From positions 124,001 to 188,000 of the forward strand of contig NZ_JAIPUT010000001.1 in assembly GCF_020055635.1 (NCBI RefSeq): 64,000 nt of DNA. The letters run 5' to 3'. Source of the stretch: Marivita sp. (GTDB lineage Bacteria; Pseudomonadota; Alphaproteobacteria; Rhodobacterales; Rhodobacteraceae). The notes below the pieces were generated by a model. The model saw only the letters and a list, made by a program, of their open reading frames with translations, was not told the origin of the DNA and did not search any database. A program made the translations under genes and the position numbers. Below, piece by piece: positions 39,324 to 49,296 of the stretch (position 1 is its first letter; every line of letters starts with the position of its first letter).

Positions 39324-39506
39324 TCAGAAGTCGATCGCGAGACCGCCCTTTTCCCAGTCGCCATAGCGTACAGGCTCTAGCCCGTCACGGCCGCCCAATT
39401 CCTTGGGCAATGGCTGTTGGGCAGCCGCCTTCTTGCGGCGCTCTTCGGCTTCGGCCAAGGCGCGCTGGGCGGCAGGGGGCAGGTCGTTGGGTATCTCAGA
39501 ACTCAT
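39324..39506 (-). CDS. DUF1674 / SdhAF4-like succinate dehydrogenase assembly protein
   Basis: 60 codons from the ATG giving MSSEIPNDLPPAAQRALAEA. A charged helical first half (EERRKKAAAQQPLPKELGG) is followed by the conserved C-terminal block PVRYGDWEKGGLAIDF, which is the family signature shared with eukaryotic succinate dehydrogenase assembly factor 4. Divergent from the rsmB-like gene. Confidence 0.85.
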   Translation of the reverse strand: MSSEIPNDLPPAAQRALAEAEERRKKAAAQQPLPKELGGRDGLEPVRYGDWEKGGLAIDF

Positions 39507-39585
39507 CGCGGTCTTCCATATCTCTTGCCTTTGATATACGCGCGTTCCGGTCCGGGACAACCCCGGCCCGTTACAGGATTTCTTT

Positions 39586-40866
39586 TTGCCCGCACCCGCT
39601 TCACCCCGCCTTGTCGCCCTTGACGGGCTCAGCCAGATCATCGGCGAAGGCCGCATGCTGTCGGACGTGATCAGCGATCCGGTCTGGCAAGACCTGACAC
39701 CGCCTGAACGCGCCACCGCGCAACGGCTTGTCTCCGAAACGCTGCGCTATCTCGGGCGGGCGGATCATGTGCTGACCCCAAACCTTCAACGCCAACCGCC
39801 GCTTCGGGTGATGAATCTGCTGCGCATGGCCACGGTCGAGCTGATGACTGGCGGTGCCGCGCATGGCGTGGTGAACGAGGCGGTGAAACTTGCCGGACGC
39901 AACAAGAAAACCGCTCCGATGAAGGGTCTGGTCAACGCGGTTCTGCGCAAGATCACCGCCTTGGACGCGTCCGCATGGGAGCAGGCACCTGATACGATGT
40001 TGCCGAAATGGCTCCGCCCAAAGCTGGCGAAGGCCTGGAGCAAACCGGTCGTGGCGCGGATCGAACGCGCCCATGCCGTGCCGCCGCCTGTCGATCTGTC
40101 GGTCAAATCCGATGCGGCGGGTTGGGCCGAGAAACTCGACGGGGCGCTGCTTTCCACCGGGTCTGTCCGTCTGTCGGCACGCGGGCAGCTTTCCGCATTG
40201 CCGGGGTTCGACAGCGGCGACTGGTGGGTGCAGGACGCGGCAGCGGCCTTGCCTGTCCAACTGCTTGGCGATGTGTCGGGCAAACGCGTGCTCGACATCT
40301 GCGCCGCGCCCGGTGGCAAGACGATGCAGCTTGCCGCAAAAGGCGCCGATGTCACCGCGCTGGATATTTCCGAGGCGCGGATGACGCGGCTGAGGGAAAA
40401 CCTGGCCCGAACCGGGCTGCCCGCGAAGACGGTCGTCGCCGATGCTCTGAGCTACGACGAGGGCCCGTTTGATGCGATCCTGCTGGATGCCCCCTGTTCG
40501 GCCACCGGCACGATCCGGCGGCATCCCGACCTGCCATATGTCAAGACGCCGACCGGCATCGACGACCTGGTGAAACTGCAACGCGCGATGCTGACCCGTG
40601 CGGTGCAACTCCTTTCGCCGTCCGGGACGCTGGTTTATTGCACCTGCAGCCTGCTGCGCGAAGAGGGCGAGGACCAGATCAAGTGGCTGCTGTCGCAAGG
40701 CGACGATCTTGACCTGCAAACGCCCGGCGCCGCTGGCCTTGATCCGGATTGGATCAGCCCCGAAGGCGGCGTGCGGCTGCGCCCCGATTACTGGTCTGAC
40801 ATCGGCGGGATGGACGGGTTTTACATGGCGGTGTTGCAACGCAAGGGCCCCCTGGCGCCTGCCTGA
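39586..40866 (+). CDS. rsmB: RsmB/NOP family rRNA (cytosine-C5) methyltransferase
   Basis: 426 codons. The N-terminal NusB-like helical domain (about 10-130) plus the Rossmann SAM domain is the RsmB layout that makes m5C967 in 16S rRNA. Motifs: VLDICAAPGGKTMQLAA (SAM loop), LLDAPCSATGTIRRHPD and VYCTCSLLREEGEDQI with the two family cysteines. Start is TTG with AGGAT upstream. The exact target is inferred from the NusB-like extension. Confidence 0.85.
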   Translation: MPAPASPRLVALDGLSQIIGEGRMLSDVISDPVWQDLTPPERATAQRLVSETLRYLGRADHVLTPNLQRQPPLRVMNLLRMATVELMTGGAAHGVVNEAVKLAGRNKKTAPMKGLVNAVLRKITALDASAWEQAPDTMLPKWLRPKLAKAWSKPVVARIERAHAVPPPVDLSVKSDAAGWAEKLDGALLSTGSVRLSARGQLSALPGFDSGDWWVQDAAAALPVQLLGDVSGKRVLDICAAPGGKTMQLAAKGADVTALDISEARMTRLRENLARTGLPAKTVVADALSYDEGPFDAILLDAPCSATGTIRRHPDLPYVKTPTGIDDLVKLQRAMLTRAVQLLSPSGTLVYCTCSLLREEGEDQIKWLLSQGDDLDLQTPGAAGLDPDWISPEGGVRLRPDYWSDIGGMDGFYMAVLQRKGPLAPA

Positions 40867-40951
40867 CAATTGCGCCGTGACTCGACGCGATCACGAAGGT
40901 ATGATGTCGGCATAAGAACGCTTGTGCAAACGCAAGCCAGAGGCAGAGCTG

Positions 40952-42700
40952 ATGTTCCGACTGGACGCCGTAACGCGGGCGCAGACCCGGATATTGAACC
41001 GTGTGCATGCACGGCTTTCTACGCGCGTCAAACCTGCAACCGCCTTTGTCGGAACCCCAGAGCCACGCACCGTCGGGCAATATGCCCGTGGTCGGCAGTT
41101 GACCGCCGGCAACCTTTTGTTCGCCGGTCACCTGGTCGAGGCTCCGGGCGCCATCCTGTGGGACATCACGCCGCCAGATGACGCGTTCCTTGAAGAGATC
41201 CACGGGTTTGTCTGGCTCGACGACATGGCGAGCGTCGGTGACCCGGCGGCGCGCAAGGTCGCGCAATCCTGGCTGTTCGAATGGATTGACCGGTACGGCA
41301 ACGGCAGCGGTCCGGGCTGGACGCCAGAGCTGGCCGGGCGACGGGTGATGCGCTGGTTGCACCATGCCATCTTCGTTCTGGGCGGCTGTACACCAGAGCA
41401 GTCGCGTGCCTTCTTCCGGTCAATCGCGCAGCAGACCATCTTTCTCAACCGCCGCTGGAATTCTTCGCCGCCGGGCCTGCCCCGGTTCGAGGCGCTGACG
41501 GGGCTGATCTCTGCGGGCCTGTCCCTGCAAGGGATGGAGTCGCAGGCCGATCCCGCAGTCAAGGCGCTGGGACAGGAATGTGTGCGCCAGATCTCCGATG
41601 CGGGGGGCATCCCGACGCGCAATCCCGAGGAATTGCTTGAGGTCTGCACGCTTCTGATCTGGGCGCGCGATGCGCTGCACGATGTCGAACGGGCTCCGGA
41701 TCGGGCGCATGTTCAGGCCATTTCGAAGATCATCCCGACGCTTCGCGCCCTGCGGCATGCCGATGGCGGGCTGGCGCGGTTCCACGGCGGTGGACGTGGC
41801 GCCGAGGGACGGCTGGACCTGGCGCTGGCGGCGGCCGGGATCAAGGCGCATGCGGCCCAGGATCTTGCCATGGGCTATGCCCGCCTGTCTGCTGGACGCA
41901 CCACGATGATCATCGACGCGGCTGCCCCGCCGAACGGCCCGGCGAGCTTCAACGCGCATGCTTCGACCCTGGCGTTCGAACTCACCTCCGGTCGACGGCC
42001 CCTGATCGTCAATTGCGGATCGGGCGCGACTTTCGGCGAAGACTGGCGCCGGGCCGGGCGAGCAACGCCGTCGCATTCGACCCTGTGCCTGGATGGCTAT
42101 TCGAGTTCGCGGCTGGGTGCGACGTCGCGCCGGGGGCCGATCGAACGGGAATTGCTCGACGATGTGCCCAAGGGGGTACCGGTGGAAATGTCCCGCGTGA
42201 CCGATGGCGTCCGGTTCGAGGGCGGCCATGACGGCTACATCAGGACCCACGGGCTGACGCATGCGCGTATCCTGGAACTCACCTTCGACGGCCGGGGGAT
42301 CGTCGGTGAGGATCTTCTGGTCGCGCTCGACAACGCCAATGAAGCGCGTTTTGACCAGAAGATCGAGCAAAGCCGCTTGTCGGGCGTGCCGTTCGACATC
42401 CGGTTCCATCTTCACCCCGAGGTCGATGCGGCCATCGACATGAATGGCGCGGCGGTATCGATGGCGCTGCGCAGTGGGGAAATCTGGGTTTTCCGCTTTG
42501 ACGGGTTTTGCGAACTTGCGCTTGAGCCGTCGGTTTATCTTGAAAAAGGCCGTCTTCGGCCGCGCGCGACGAAACAGATCGTTTTAACTGGCCGCGCGAT
42601 GGAGTATGCGACCCGCGTTCGCTGGTCTCTGGCGAAGGCTCAGGACACCGCCATCGCGGTGCGGGACCTTGTTCAGGACGACGCAACGCTGCTGAACTGA
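40952..42700 (+). CDS. Heparinase II/III family protein
   Basis: 582 codons from the ATG giving [22 protein letters not shown] upstream. An alpha-helical toroid-like N-terminal half ([41 protein letters not shown]) is followed by a beta-rich C-terminal half containing [22 protein letters not shown] and [12 protein letters not shown], characteristic of heparinase II/III-like polysaccharide lyases. In Rhodobacteraceae it lies between rsmB and purH, so it is probably a housekeeping envelope-glycan enzyme rather than a heparin degrader. Substrate unknown. Confidence 0.85.
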   Translation: MFRLDAVTRAQTRILNRVHARLSTRVKPATAFVGTPEPRTVGQYARGRQLTAGNLLFAGHLVEAPGAILWDITPPDDAFLEEIHGFVWLDDMASVGDPAARKVAQSWLFEWIDRYGNGSGPGWTPELAGRRVMRWLHHAIFVLGGCTPEQSRAFFRSIAQQTIFLNRRWNSSPPGLPRFEALTGLISAGLSLQGMESQADPAVKALGQECVRQISDAGGIPTRNPEELLEVCTLLIWARDALHDVERAPDRAHVQAISKIIPTLRALRHADGGLARFHGGGRGAEGRLDLALAAAGIKAHAAQDLAMGYARLSAGRTTMIIDAAAPPNGPASFNAHASTLAFELTSGRRPLIVNCGSGATFGEDWRRAGRATPSHSTLCLDGYSSSRLGATSRRGPIERELLDDVPKGVPVEMSRVTDGVRFEGGHDGYIRTHGLTHARILELTFDGRGIVGEDLLVALDNANEARFDQKIEQSRLSGVPFDIRFHLHPEVDAAIDMNGAAVSMALRSGEIWVFRFDGFCELALEPSVYLEKGRLRPRATKQIVLTGRAMEYATRVRWSLAKAQDTAIAVRDLVQDDATLLN

Positions 42701-42722
42701 ACATCTGGGACCTATCGCTGCC

Positions 42723-44312
42723 ATGACCAACCTTGCCCCTCTTCGCCGTGCGCTTTTGTCTGTCTCGGACAAGACCGGACTTGTCGATCTCGCCAAGGCG
42801 CTTGATGCGCGGGGCGTGGAACTGCTGTCCACCGGCGGATCGGCCAAGACCCTGCGTGACGCCGGTATCCCGGTCCGGGACGTGGCCGAGGTGACCGGCT
42901 TTCCGGAAATGATGGATGGCCGGGTCAAGACGCTGCACCCGATGGTGCATGGCGGTTTGCTGGCCCTGCGCGACAATGACGATCACGTGGCGGCGATGTT
43001 CGAGCATGACATCAAGGCAATCGACCTGCTGGTGGTCAACCTCTACCCGTTCGAGGAAACCGTCGCCAAGGGTGCCGATTATGACACCTGCATTGAAAAC
43101 ATCGACATCGGTGGCCCTGCGATGATTCGCGCCGCAGCCAAGAACCATGCCTTTGTGAGCACGGTTGTGGATGTCGAGGATTACGACGCGCTGCTGGCCG
43201 AACTGGACGAGAATGACGGCCAGACCACGCTGGCCTTTCGGCAGCGTCTGGCTCAGATCGCCTATGCCCGCACCGGGGCGTATGACGCAGCGGTGAGCAC
43301 CTGGATGGCCGGCGCCATCGGCGAACAGACTCCGCGCCGTCGGGTCTTTGCCGGAACGCTGGCGCAACCCCTGCGGTATGGCGAAAACCCGCACCAGACG
43401 GCGGCTTTCTACACCGACGGCTCCAACCGTCCGGGCATCGCCATGGCCGAGCAGGTGCAGGGCAAGGACCTCAGCTACAACAACATCAACGACACAGATG
43501 CGGCCTTCGAACTGGTGTCGGAATTCCTGCCGCGCCACGGCTTTGCCTGTGCCATCATCAAACACGCCAACCCCTGCGGCGTGGCGACGGGCCGGACCCT
43601 GAAAGAGGCGTATCAGAAGGCCTTCGACTGTGACCGCACTTCGGCTTTCGGCGGAATCGTCGCGCTGAACTCGACGCTGGACGGAGAAACCGCCGAGGCG
43701 ATTGCCGAGATCTTTACCGAGGTCGTCATCGCCCCCGGCGCGCATCAGGACGCCAAGGATGTCTTTGCGCGCAAGAAAAACCTGCGTCTTCTGATGGCCC
43801 CCGGCCTGGCGAATACGAAGGCGCCCGGCACGGTCTGGAAGCAGGTCTCCGGGGGCCTTCTGGTGCAGGACCGCGACAACGGACGTCTTGAGGTCGAGGA
43901 CCTCGAGGTCGTGACCAAGATTGCCCCCACCGACGACCAAATGAAGGATCTGCTGTTCGCCTGGACGGTGGCGAAACACGTCAAGTCCAACGCCATCGTC
44001 TATGTCAAGGATGGCGCGACGGTGGGTGTCGGCGCCGGGCAGATGAGCCGCCTTGATTCCGCGTTGATCGCGGCCAGGAAGGCCGAACGCATGGCCGAGG
44101 CGCTTGGCCTGCCGGAACCGCTCACCAAGGGCAGTGCCGTGGCGTCGGATGCGTTTTTCCCCTTTGCCGACGGCCTGATGGAGGCCGCCGCTGCGGGTGC
44201 CTCCTGCGTGATCCAGCCGGGTGGGTCGATGCGCGATGACGAGGTGATCAAGGCCGCCGATGAGGCAGGGCTTGCGATGGTTCTCACCGGGATGCGCCAT
44301 TTCCGGCACTGA
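42723..44312 (+). CDS. purH: AICAR transformylase / IMP cyclohydrolase
   Basis: 529 codons. Carries out the last two steps of IMP synthesis. The N-terminal MGS-like cyclohydrolase domain has [11 protein letters not shown] (10-20) and [16 protein letters not shown] (63-78); the C-terminal transformylase domain has Lys280-His281 in [12 protein letters not shown], the catalytic pair, and [17 protein letters not shown] near the end. 22 bases after the heparinase-like gene. Confidence 0.97.
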   Translation: MTNLAPLRRALLSVSDKTGLVDLAKALDARGVELLSTGGSAKTLRDAGIPVRDVAEVTGFPEMMDGRVKTLHPMVHGGLLALRDNDDHVAAMFEHDIKAIDLLVVNLYPFEETVAKGADYDTCIENIDIGGPAMIRAAAKNHAFVSTVVDVEDYDALLAELDENDGQTTLAFRQRLAQIAYARTGAYDAAVSTWMAGAIGEQTPRRRVFAGTLAQPLRYGENPHQTAAFYTDGSNRPGIAMAEQVQGKDLSYNNINDTDAAFELVSEFLPRHGFACAIIKHANPCGVATGRTLKEAYQKAFDCDRTSAFGGIVALNSTLDGETAEAIAEIFTEVVIAPGAHQDAKDVFARKKNLRLLMAPGLANTKAPGTVWKQVSGGLLVQDRDNGRLEVEDLEVVTKIAPTDDQMKDLLFAWTVAKHVKSNAIVYVKDGATVGVGAGQMSRLDSALIAARKAERMAEALGLPEPLTKGSAVASDAFFPFADGLMEAAAAGASCVIQPGGSMRDDEVIKAADEAGLAMVLTGMRHFRH

Positions 44313-44357
44313 ATTTGACCATCCGGCAAAATTCCGGAGCAGGGCAAGGGAGACAAC

Positions 44358-44828
44358 ATGCGTCTGGTGGCCATCGTCGCAGCAGCGGTGTTTGTGATCG
44401 ATCAGCTCACCAAGTGGTGGGTCGTGCACGTGATGGAGCTTGCCCGCGTTGGTGCGATCGACGTTTTCCCGCCTTACCTGAACTTTCGCATGGCGTGGAA
44501 CACCGGCATCAATTTCGGGCTGCTGTCGGGGCACGCGGACTGGACACGCTGGATACTGATCTCGGTCGCTCTGGGGATCGTGCTCTTCGTGCTTGTCTGG
44601 ATGCGCCGCGATCCGCCGGGGCGCACCGGGCTTGTCTTCGCGGGGTTGTTGATCGGAGGCGCTCTGGGCAACGTGGTGGACCGTCTGCTTTATGGCGCGG
44701 TCGCGGACTTTCTGAACATGTCCTGTTGCGGCATCGACAACCCGTATGCGTTCAACGTGGCCGATATCTCGGTATTTTTCGGGGCCATCGGGCTGGCGTT
44801 GTTTTCCTCGGGCAAAAACGCCTCGTGA
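44358..44828 (+). CDS. lspA: Lipoprotein signal peptidase (signal peptidase II)
   Basis: 156 codons, four transmembrane helices (about 3-20, 63-82, 90-108, 133-150). Aspartic protease that removes lipoprotein signal peptides. Catalytic Asp117 (GAVADFLN) and Asp136 (FNVADIS) and the NTGINFGLL motif (48-56) are present. Precedes the DUF3035 lipoprotein gene, itself a likely substrate. Confidence 0.95.
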   Translation: MRLVAIVAAAVFVIDQLTKWWVVHVMELARVGAIDVFPPYLNFRMAWNTGINFGLLSGHADWTRWILISVALGIVLFVLVWMRRDPPGRTGLVFAGLLIGGALGNVVDRLLYGAVADFLNMSCCGIDNPYAFNVADISVFFGAIGLALFSSGKNAS

Positions 44829-44887
44829 CGGGCGCGGCCGGATGCGTTAAAGCAGGTGTGAGGCGAATACGGAGGCGGGCAGACCCA

Positions 44888-45415
44888 ATGATGCCGCGCG
44901 CACTTTTGATACTGGCACTGATGGCGCTGACCGCATGCGGGACGCGTCAGGATACGGTCGATCGTGACACAAACCTGCGCCAATTGCGCAATCCGTCGGG
45001 CACGCCCGAGGAATTCGCGATCGTGCCGCCAAAGCCGCTCGAGGTTCCGGAAACCCTTGCGCAATTGCCTCAACCGACACCCGGCGGGGAAAACCGCACG
45101 GACCAGACTCCGCTGAAGGACGCTGTCGCGGCTCTGGGCGGCGCGCCGTCGCGGCTCGACCCGCAGCCGGGTATCGGCGCGGGTGACCAGGCGCTGGTCG
45201 CGCAGGTGTCGCGTTTCGGCCGTCAGCCGGACATCCGCGAGGATCTGGCCGTGGCCGATCAGGCGTTCCGGGAACGCCGGTCGCTCTTCAACTGGCGGCT
45301 TGTCCCCGAGGATACCTACAACCGCATCTACCGGCCGCAGACGCTTGATCCCTATGCCTCGCTCGAGGCGGCGCGCCGGGCCGGGGCGCTGACCCCGTCC
45401 GCACCGCCGGAATAG
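44888..45415 (+). CDS. DUF3035 lipoprotein
   Basis: 175 codons. MMPRALLILALMALTACGTR has a lipobox (LTAC) with Cys at residue 17, so the protein should be lipidated. The mature part contains NLRQLRNPSGTPEEFAIVPP, RPLEVPETLAQLPQPTPGG-like proline-rich sequence and a C-terminal LDPYASLEAARRAGALTP. The family occurs mainly in alphaproteobacteria; function unknown. Sits between lspA and two M16 peptidase genes. Confidence 0.82.
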   Translation: MMPRALLILALMALTACGTRQDTVDRDTNLRQLRNPSGTPEEFAIVPPKPLEVPETLAQLPQPTPGGENRTDQTPLKDAVAALGGAPSRLDPQPGIGAGDQALVAQVSRFGRQPDIREDLAVADQAFRERRSLFNWRLVPEDTYNRIYRPQTLDPYASLEAARRAGALTPSAPPE

Positions 45416-45451
45416 CCGTTTCCGGGATATCTTCGCCCATTTTACCCAAGG

Positions 45452-45476
45452 GCCGCTCACGAAACTGTTGAGCGGC
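45452..45476 (+). terminator. Hairpin after the DUF3035 gene
   Basis: GCCGCTCA / TGAGCGGC, an 8-bp perfect stem with a 9-base loop, about 37 bases after the stop and about 50 bases before the M16 peptidase start. No long T-run, so termination would be partial. Confidence 0.4.
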
Positions 45477-45529
45477 TTGAACTTGGGGTGGCGCATCGTA
45501 CCTTACCTCAAAAGCAAGGAGATTTGCCG

Positions 45530-46873
45530 ATGCATCGTCTCATGGCTCTGGTCGGGGTTTGCGTGATTGCTGCCACGTCCCTCAGCGCCGATACAATCGA
45601 AGACAAGGTCACCACATTCCAGCTTGATAACGGCATGGATGTTGTGGTCATCGAAGATCACCGCGCGCCCGCCGCGGTGCACATGCTGTGGTACCGGGCC
45701 GGGTCCGCCGATGAAACGCCGGGTGTGTCCGGCGTCGCGCATTTCCTGGAACACCTGCTGTTCAAGGGGACCGAAAAGCTTGAACCCGGCGAGTTCAGCG
45801 AGATCGTCAAGGCCAATGGTGGCACCGACAACGCCTTTACCAGCTTCGATTACACCGGCTATTTCCAGCGTGTCGCGGCAGACCGGCTCGGCCTGATGAT
45901 GGAGATGGAAGCGGACCGGATGAAGAACATCCAGCTGGACCGCGAAGATATTCTGACCGAACGCGATGTGATCATCGAGGAACGCAACCAGCGGGTCGAG
46001 AATGATCCCGGTGCCCTGTTCCGCGAACAGCGCATGGCGGCGCAGTACCTCAACCATCCCTACGGCACACCGATCATCGGGTGGCGGCACGAGATGGTGG
46101 ACCTCGATCTCGACGACGCGATGGCGTATTACGAACAGTTCTACTCGCCCAACAACGCGGTGCTCGTAGTCGCGGGTGACGTCATGCCGGACGAGGTTCT
46201 GGCGCTTGCACAGCAGCATTACGGACCGATTCCCCGCAACGAGGCCTTGCCGGAGCGCGAACGCCCGTCCGAACCGCCGCAGATGGCCGAACGTCGGCTG
46301 TCGTTCGAGGATCCGCGCGTGGCCCAGCCCTACGTGATGCGGACCTACCTGGCACCGGAGCGCGATTCCGGAGACCAGCGGGCCGCGGCTGCGCTGACCC
46401 TGCTGGCCGAAGTTCTGGGCGGATCGCAGACATCCGTTCTGCCGCAGAAGCTTCAGTTCGAAGAAAAGCGCGCCGTGTATGCGGGGGCGTTCTACAGCGG
46501 CCTGTCGCTTGATGACACGACCTTCGGGATCGTGAACGTGCCGGCCGAGGGCGTCAGCCTGGAAGAGGCCGAGGCGGACATGGACCGCATCGTCGCTGAA
46601 TTTCTTGAAAACGGCGTCGATCCCGAACAGCTCGACCGGATCAAGTTCCAGTTGCGTGCGTCGCAGGTCTACGAGCTGGACAGCTCCAATTCGCTGGCCC
46701 GTCGCTATGGCGCGGCCCTGACATCGGGGCTGACGGTCGAGGATGTGCATGCGTGGCCGGAGATCCTGCAATCCATCACACCGGAAGAGATCATCGCCGC
46801 TGCGGAAGAGGTGTTTGACCGGGACAATGCCGTGACAGGGTTCCTGCGTACGGCGGAAGAGGTGACACAATGA
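45530..46873 (+). CDS. Periplasmic M16 zinc peptidase, catalytic member
   Basis: 447 codons from the ATG giving MHRLMALVGVCVIAATSLSA (signal peptide), with AAGGAG 8 bases upstream. The inverted zinc motif HFLEH is at 71-75 and the downstream Glu ligand is in VIIEERN near 150. Two-domain M16 fold of ~440 residues, related to PqqL-like and processing peptidases. Overlaps the next M16 gene by 4 bases (ATGA). Confidence 0.92.
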   Translation: MHRLMALVGVCVIAATSLSADTIEDKVTTFQLDNGMDVVVIEDHRAPAAVHMLWYRAGSADETPGVSGVAHFLEHLLFKGTEKLEPGEFSEIVKANGGTDNAFTSFDYTGYFQRVAADRLGLMMEMEADRMKNIQLDREDILTERDVIIEERNQRVENDPGALFREQRMAAQYLNHPYGTPIIGWRHEMVDLDLDDAMAYYEQFYSPNNAVLVVAGDVMPDEVLALAQQHYGPIPRNEALPERERPSEPPQMAERRLSFEDPRVAQPYVMRTYLAPERDSGDQRAAAALTLLAEVLGGSQTSVLPQKLQFEEKRAVYAGAFYSGLSLDDTTFGIVNVPAEGVSLEEAEADMDRIVAEFLENGVDPEQLDRIKFQLRASQVYELDSSNSLARRYGAALTSGLTVEDVHAWPEILQSITPEEIIAAAEEVFDRDNAVTGFLRTAEEVTQ

Positions 46874-48177
46874 AGTTTCTTGGTGCCCTGGCCGCTTTCA
46901 TGATGCTGGCAGCGGTTCCGCTGCGGGCGGAAATCGACATCACCGAAGTCACCAGCCCCGGTGGCATCGACGCCTGGCTGGTCGAAGAAGAGTCGATCCC
47001 TTTCGTCGCACTGGAGTTGCGCTTCAAGGGCGGGGCGTCGCTTGACGCGCCGGGCAAGCGCGGCGCGACGAACCTGATGGTCGGGCTTCTCGAAGAAGGC
47101 GCAGGCGACCTGGAGTCGCGCGAATTCGCCGAACGCGCCGAGGCGCTGGCGGCAAGTTTTGAGTTCGATGTGGGCGATGACGCGGTGTCGATCTCGGCCC
47201 GGTTCCTGACCGAAAACCAGGACGAGGCGCTGGCGCTGCTGCGCGACGCGATCACCCAACCGCGCTTCGATCAGACCGCCATCGACCGGGTGAAGGCGCA
47301 GATCGTGTCCTCGATCCGGTCCGACGCACAGGACCCCGACAGCATCGTTGGCGAGCAATTCGACCAGATGGTGTTCGGCGACCATCCCTACGGATCTTCG
47401 ATCGAAGGCACCGAGGAAAGCCTGGCCGCGTTGACCCGCGAGGACCTTCTTGCGGCCCATCAGGGGGCGTTGGCCCGCGACCGGGTGCATGTCGGTGCCG
47501 CGGGCGACATTTCGGCGGAAGAACTGGCCGAGGTGTTGGACAAGCTGCTGGCCGATCTGCCCGAGACCGGTGCGCCGCAGCCTGCGGATGTGGATGTCGA
47601 GACCGAAGCGGGCGTGACCGTCGTGCCTTTCGACGTGCCGCAATCGGTGGCGATCTTCGGACACGAAGGCATCGCGCGCGACGATCCGGATTTCTTTGCC
47701 GCCTATGTGCTGAACGAAATCCTGGGCGGTGGCGGGTTTGAGGCGCGGCTGATGGAAGAGGTGCGTGAAAAGCGCGGCCTGACCTATGGCGTCTACAGCT
47801 ATCTTGTGCCCAAGGATCACGCGGAGCTTTACCTGGGCCGCGTATCGAGCGCCAATGACCGGATCGCAGAGGCGATCGACGTGATCCGCGACGAGTGGGC
47901 GAAGATGGCCGAAAATGGCGTGACCCAGGAAGAACTGGACAGCGCCAAGACCTACCTGACCGGGGCGTATCCGTTGCGCTTTGATGGGAACGGGCCAATC
48001 GCGAACATCCTCGTCGGCATGCAGATGGATGATTTGCCGGTGGACTACGTGAACACGCGCAACGACAAGATCGAGGCGATCACGCTGGAAGACATCAAGC
48101 GCGTCGCGGCCCGAATTCTCAAACCCGAGGCGCTGCGCTTTGTCGTGGTGGGTCAGCCGGAAGGGTTGGAGTCCTAA
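46870..48177 (+). CDS. Periplasmic M16-family protein lacking the zinc motif
   Basis: 435 codons with a signal peptide (MKFLGALAAFMMLAAVPLRA). Same fold as its upstream neighbour, including the C-terminal substrate segment REKRGLTYGVYSYLVPKDHA, but the position of HxxEH reads TNLMVGLLEEGAG, with no zinc ligands. It is most likely the non-catalytic half of an M16 heterodimer, as in mitochondrial processing peptidase. Confidence 0.9.
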   Translation: MKFLGALAAFMMLAAVPLRAEIDITEVTSPGGIDAWLVEEESIPFVALELRFKGGASLDAPGKRGATNLMVGLLEEGAGDLESREFAERAEALAASFEFDVGDDAVSISARFLTENQDEALALLRDAITQPRFDQTAIDRVKAQIVSSIRSDAQDPDSIVGEQFDQMVFGDHPYGSSIEGTEESLAALTREDLLAAHQGALARDRVHVGAAGDISAEELAEVLDKLLADLPETGAPQPADVDVETEAGVTVVPFDVPQSVAIFGHEGIARDDPDFFAAYVLNEILGGGGFEARLMEEVREKRGLTYGVYSYLVPKDHAELYLGRVSSANDRIAEAIDVIRDEWAKMAENGVTQEELDSAKTYLTGAYPLRFDGNGPIANILVGMQMDDLPVDYVNTRNDKIEAITLEDIKRVAARILKPEALRFVVVGQPEGLES

Positions 48178-48199
48178 AGTTTCCACTGTCGGAAAAAGC

Positions 48200-48231
48200 A
48201 AGGCCGTGCTGACGATCCAGCACGGCCTTTG
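48200..48231. terminator. Terminator between the convergent M16 and dapA genes
   Basis: A 12-bp perfect stem AAGGCCGTGCTG / CAGCACGGCCTT with an ACGATC loop, AAAAA before it and TTTG after it. It should stop both the plus-strand M16 operon and the minus-strand dapA transcript. Confidence 0.75.
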
Positions 48232-48290
48232 TCGGTTCGGTGACTGTCTGAGAGTATGTCACCGACACTCTTTTCGAAGCCAAGGTCCGT

Positions 48291-49166
48291 CTAGTTCAAC
48301 AGGCCCGCATGACGCAGGCCGTTGTCGATCAGGTCGCGGGTCGGCTGCGACACCGGGAACAGCGGCGGGCGCATGTCCTCGTTGCACAGGCCAAGGCGGC
48401 TCATCGCGTATTTCGCGCCGCAGAGGCCGGGTTCGACAAAGATGCTGTGATGGAGCGGCATCAGGCGATCCTGCAATTCCAGCGCGGTCATGTAATCTCC
48501 GGCCAAGGTGGCCTCCTGCATCTGCGCGCACAATGCCGGGGCGACATTTGCGGTGACCGAGATCATGCCCACACCGCCTTGCGCGTTGAAGCCGTGTGCG
48601 GTGGCGTCTTCGCCCGAAAGCTGCACGAATTCCTTGCCGCAGGTCCGGCGCTGCGCACAGACGCGGGCGAGGTCGCCGGTGGCGTCCTTGACGCCGATGA
48701 TGCGCGGCAGCTTGGCCAGTTCACCCATCGTGAGCGGCAGCATGTCGACAACCGACCGACCGGGAATGTTGTAGATTATGATCGGCAGGTCGCAGGCATC
48801 GTGCAGCATGGTGAAGTGCCGGATCAGCCCGTCCTGCGTCGGCTTGTTGTAATAGGGCGTCACCACAAGACCCGCCTGCGCACCGGCCTTCTCGGCGTGC
48901 TGGAGAAAGCGGATGGCTTCGTCGGTATTGTTCGATCCGGCCCCGGCGATCACCGGGATGCGGCCAGCGGCGGCTTCGACCACGAAGGAGACAACCTCCT
49001 CGTGTTCGGTATGGGTCAGGGTCGGACTTTCGCCCGTGGTGCCAACCGGGACCAGCCCGTGGCTTCCCTGATCCACATGCCAGTCGACCAACTGTTTGAG
49101 CGTGTCAAAATCCACTGCACCGTTCTTGAACGGTGTGACCAGTGCAGGCATCGACCCTTTGAACAT
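48291..49166 (-). CDS. dapA: 4-hydroxy-tetrahydrodipicolinate synthase
   Basis: 291 codons from the ATG giving [16 protein letters not shown], with AAAGGAG upstream. Condenses pyruvate and aspartate semialdehyde at the lysine branch point. GTTGESPTL (42-50), Tyr132 in YNIPGRS and the Schiff-base Lys160 in GVKDATGDL are all in place. Confidence 0.96.
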   Translation of the reverse strand: MFKGSMPALVTPFKNGAVDFDTLKQLVDWHVDQGSHGLVPVGTTGESPTLTHTEHEEVVSFVVEAAAGRIPVIAGAGSNNTDEAIRFLQHAEKAGAQAGLVVTPYYNKPTQDGLIRHFTMLHDACDLPIIIYNIPGRSVVDMLPLTMGELAKLPRIIGVKDATGDLARVCAQRRTCGKEFVQLSGEDATAHGFNAQGGVGMISVTANVAPALCAQMQEATLAGDYMTALELQDRLMPLHHSIFVEPGLCGAKYAMSRLGLCNEDMRPPLFPVSQPTRDLIDNGLRHAGLLN

Positions 49167-49296
49167 CGTCACGCTCCTTTGGTTGTCGGCAGACTTGCCG
49201 TTGCGCCCGTGTCGCGAATGTGAGTTGAACACCACACGGCACGAGTTATCCTTTTGACGTGCGGTCTATCCTGTTTCAGTGGGGAAAATGCAAGTC

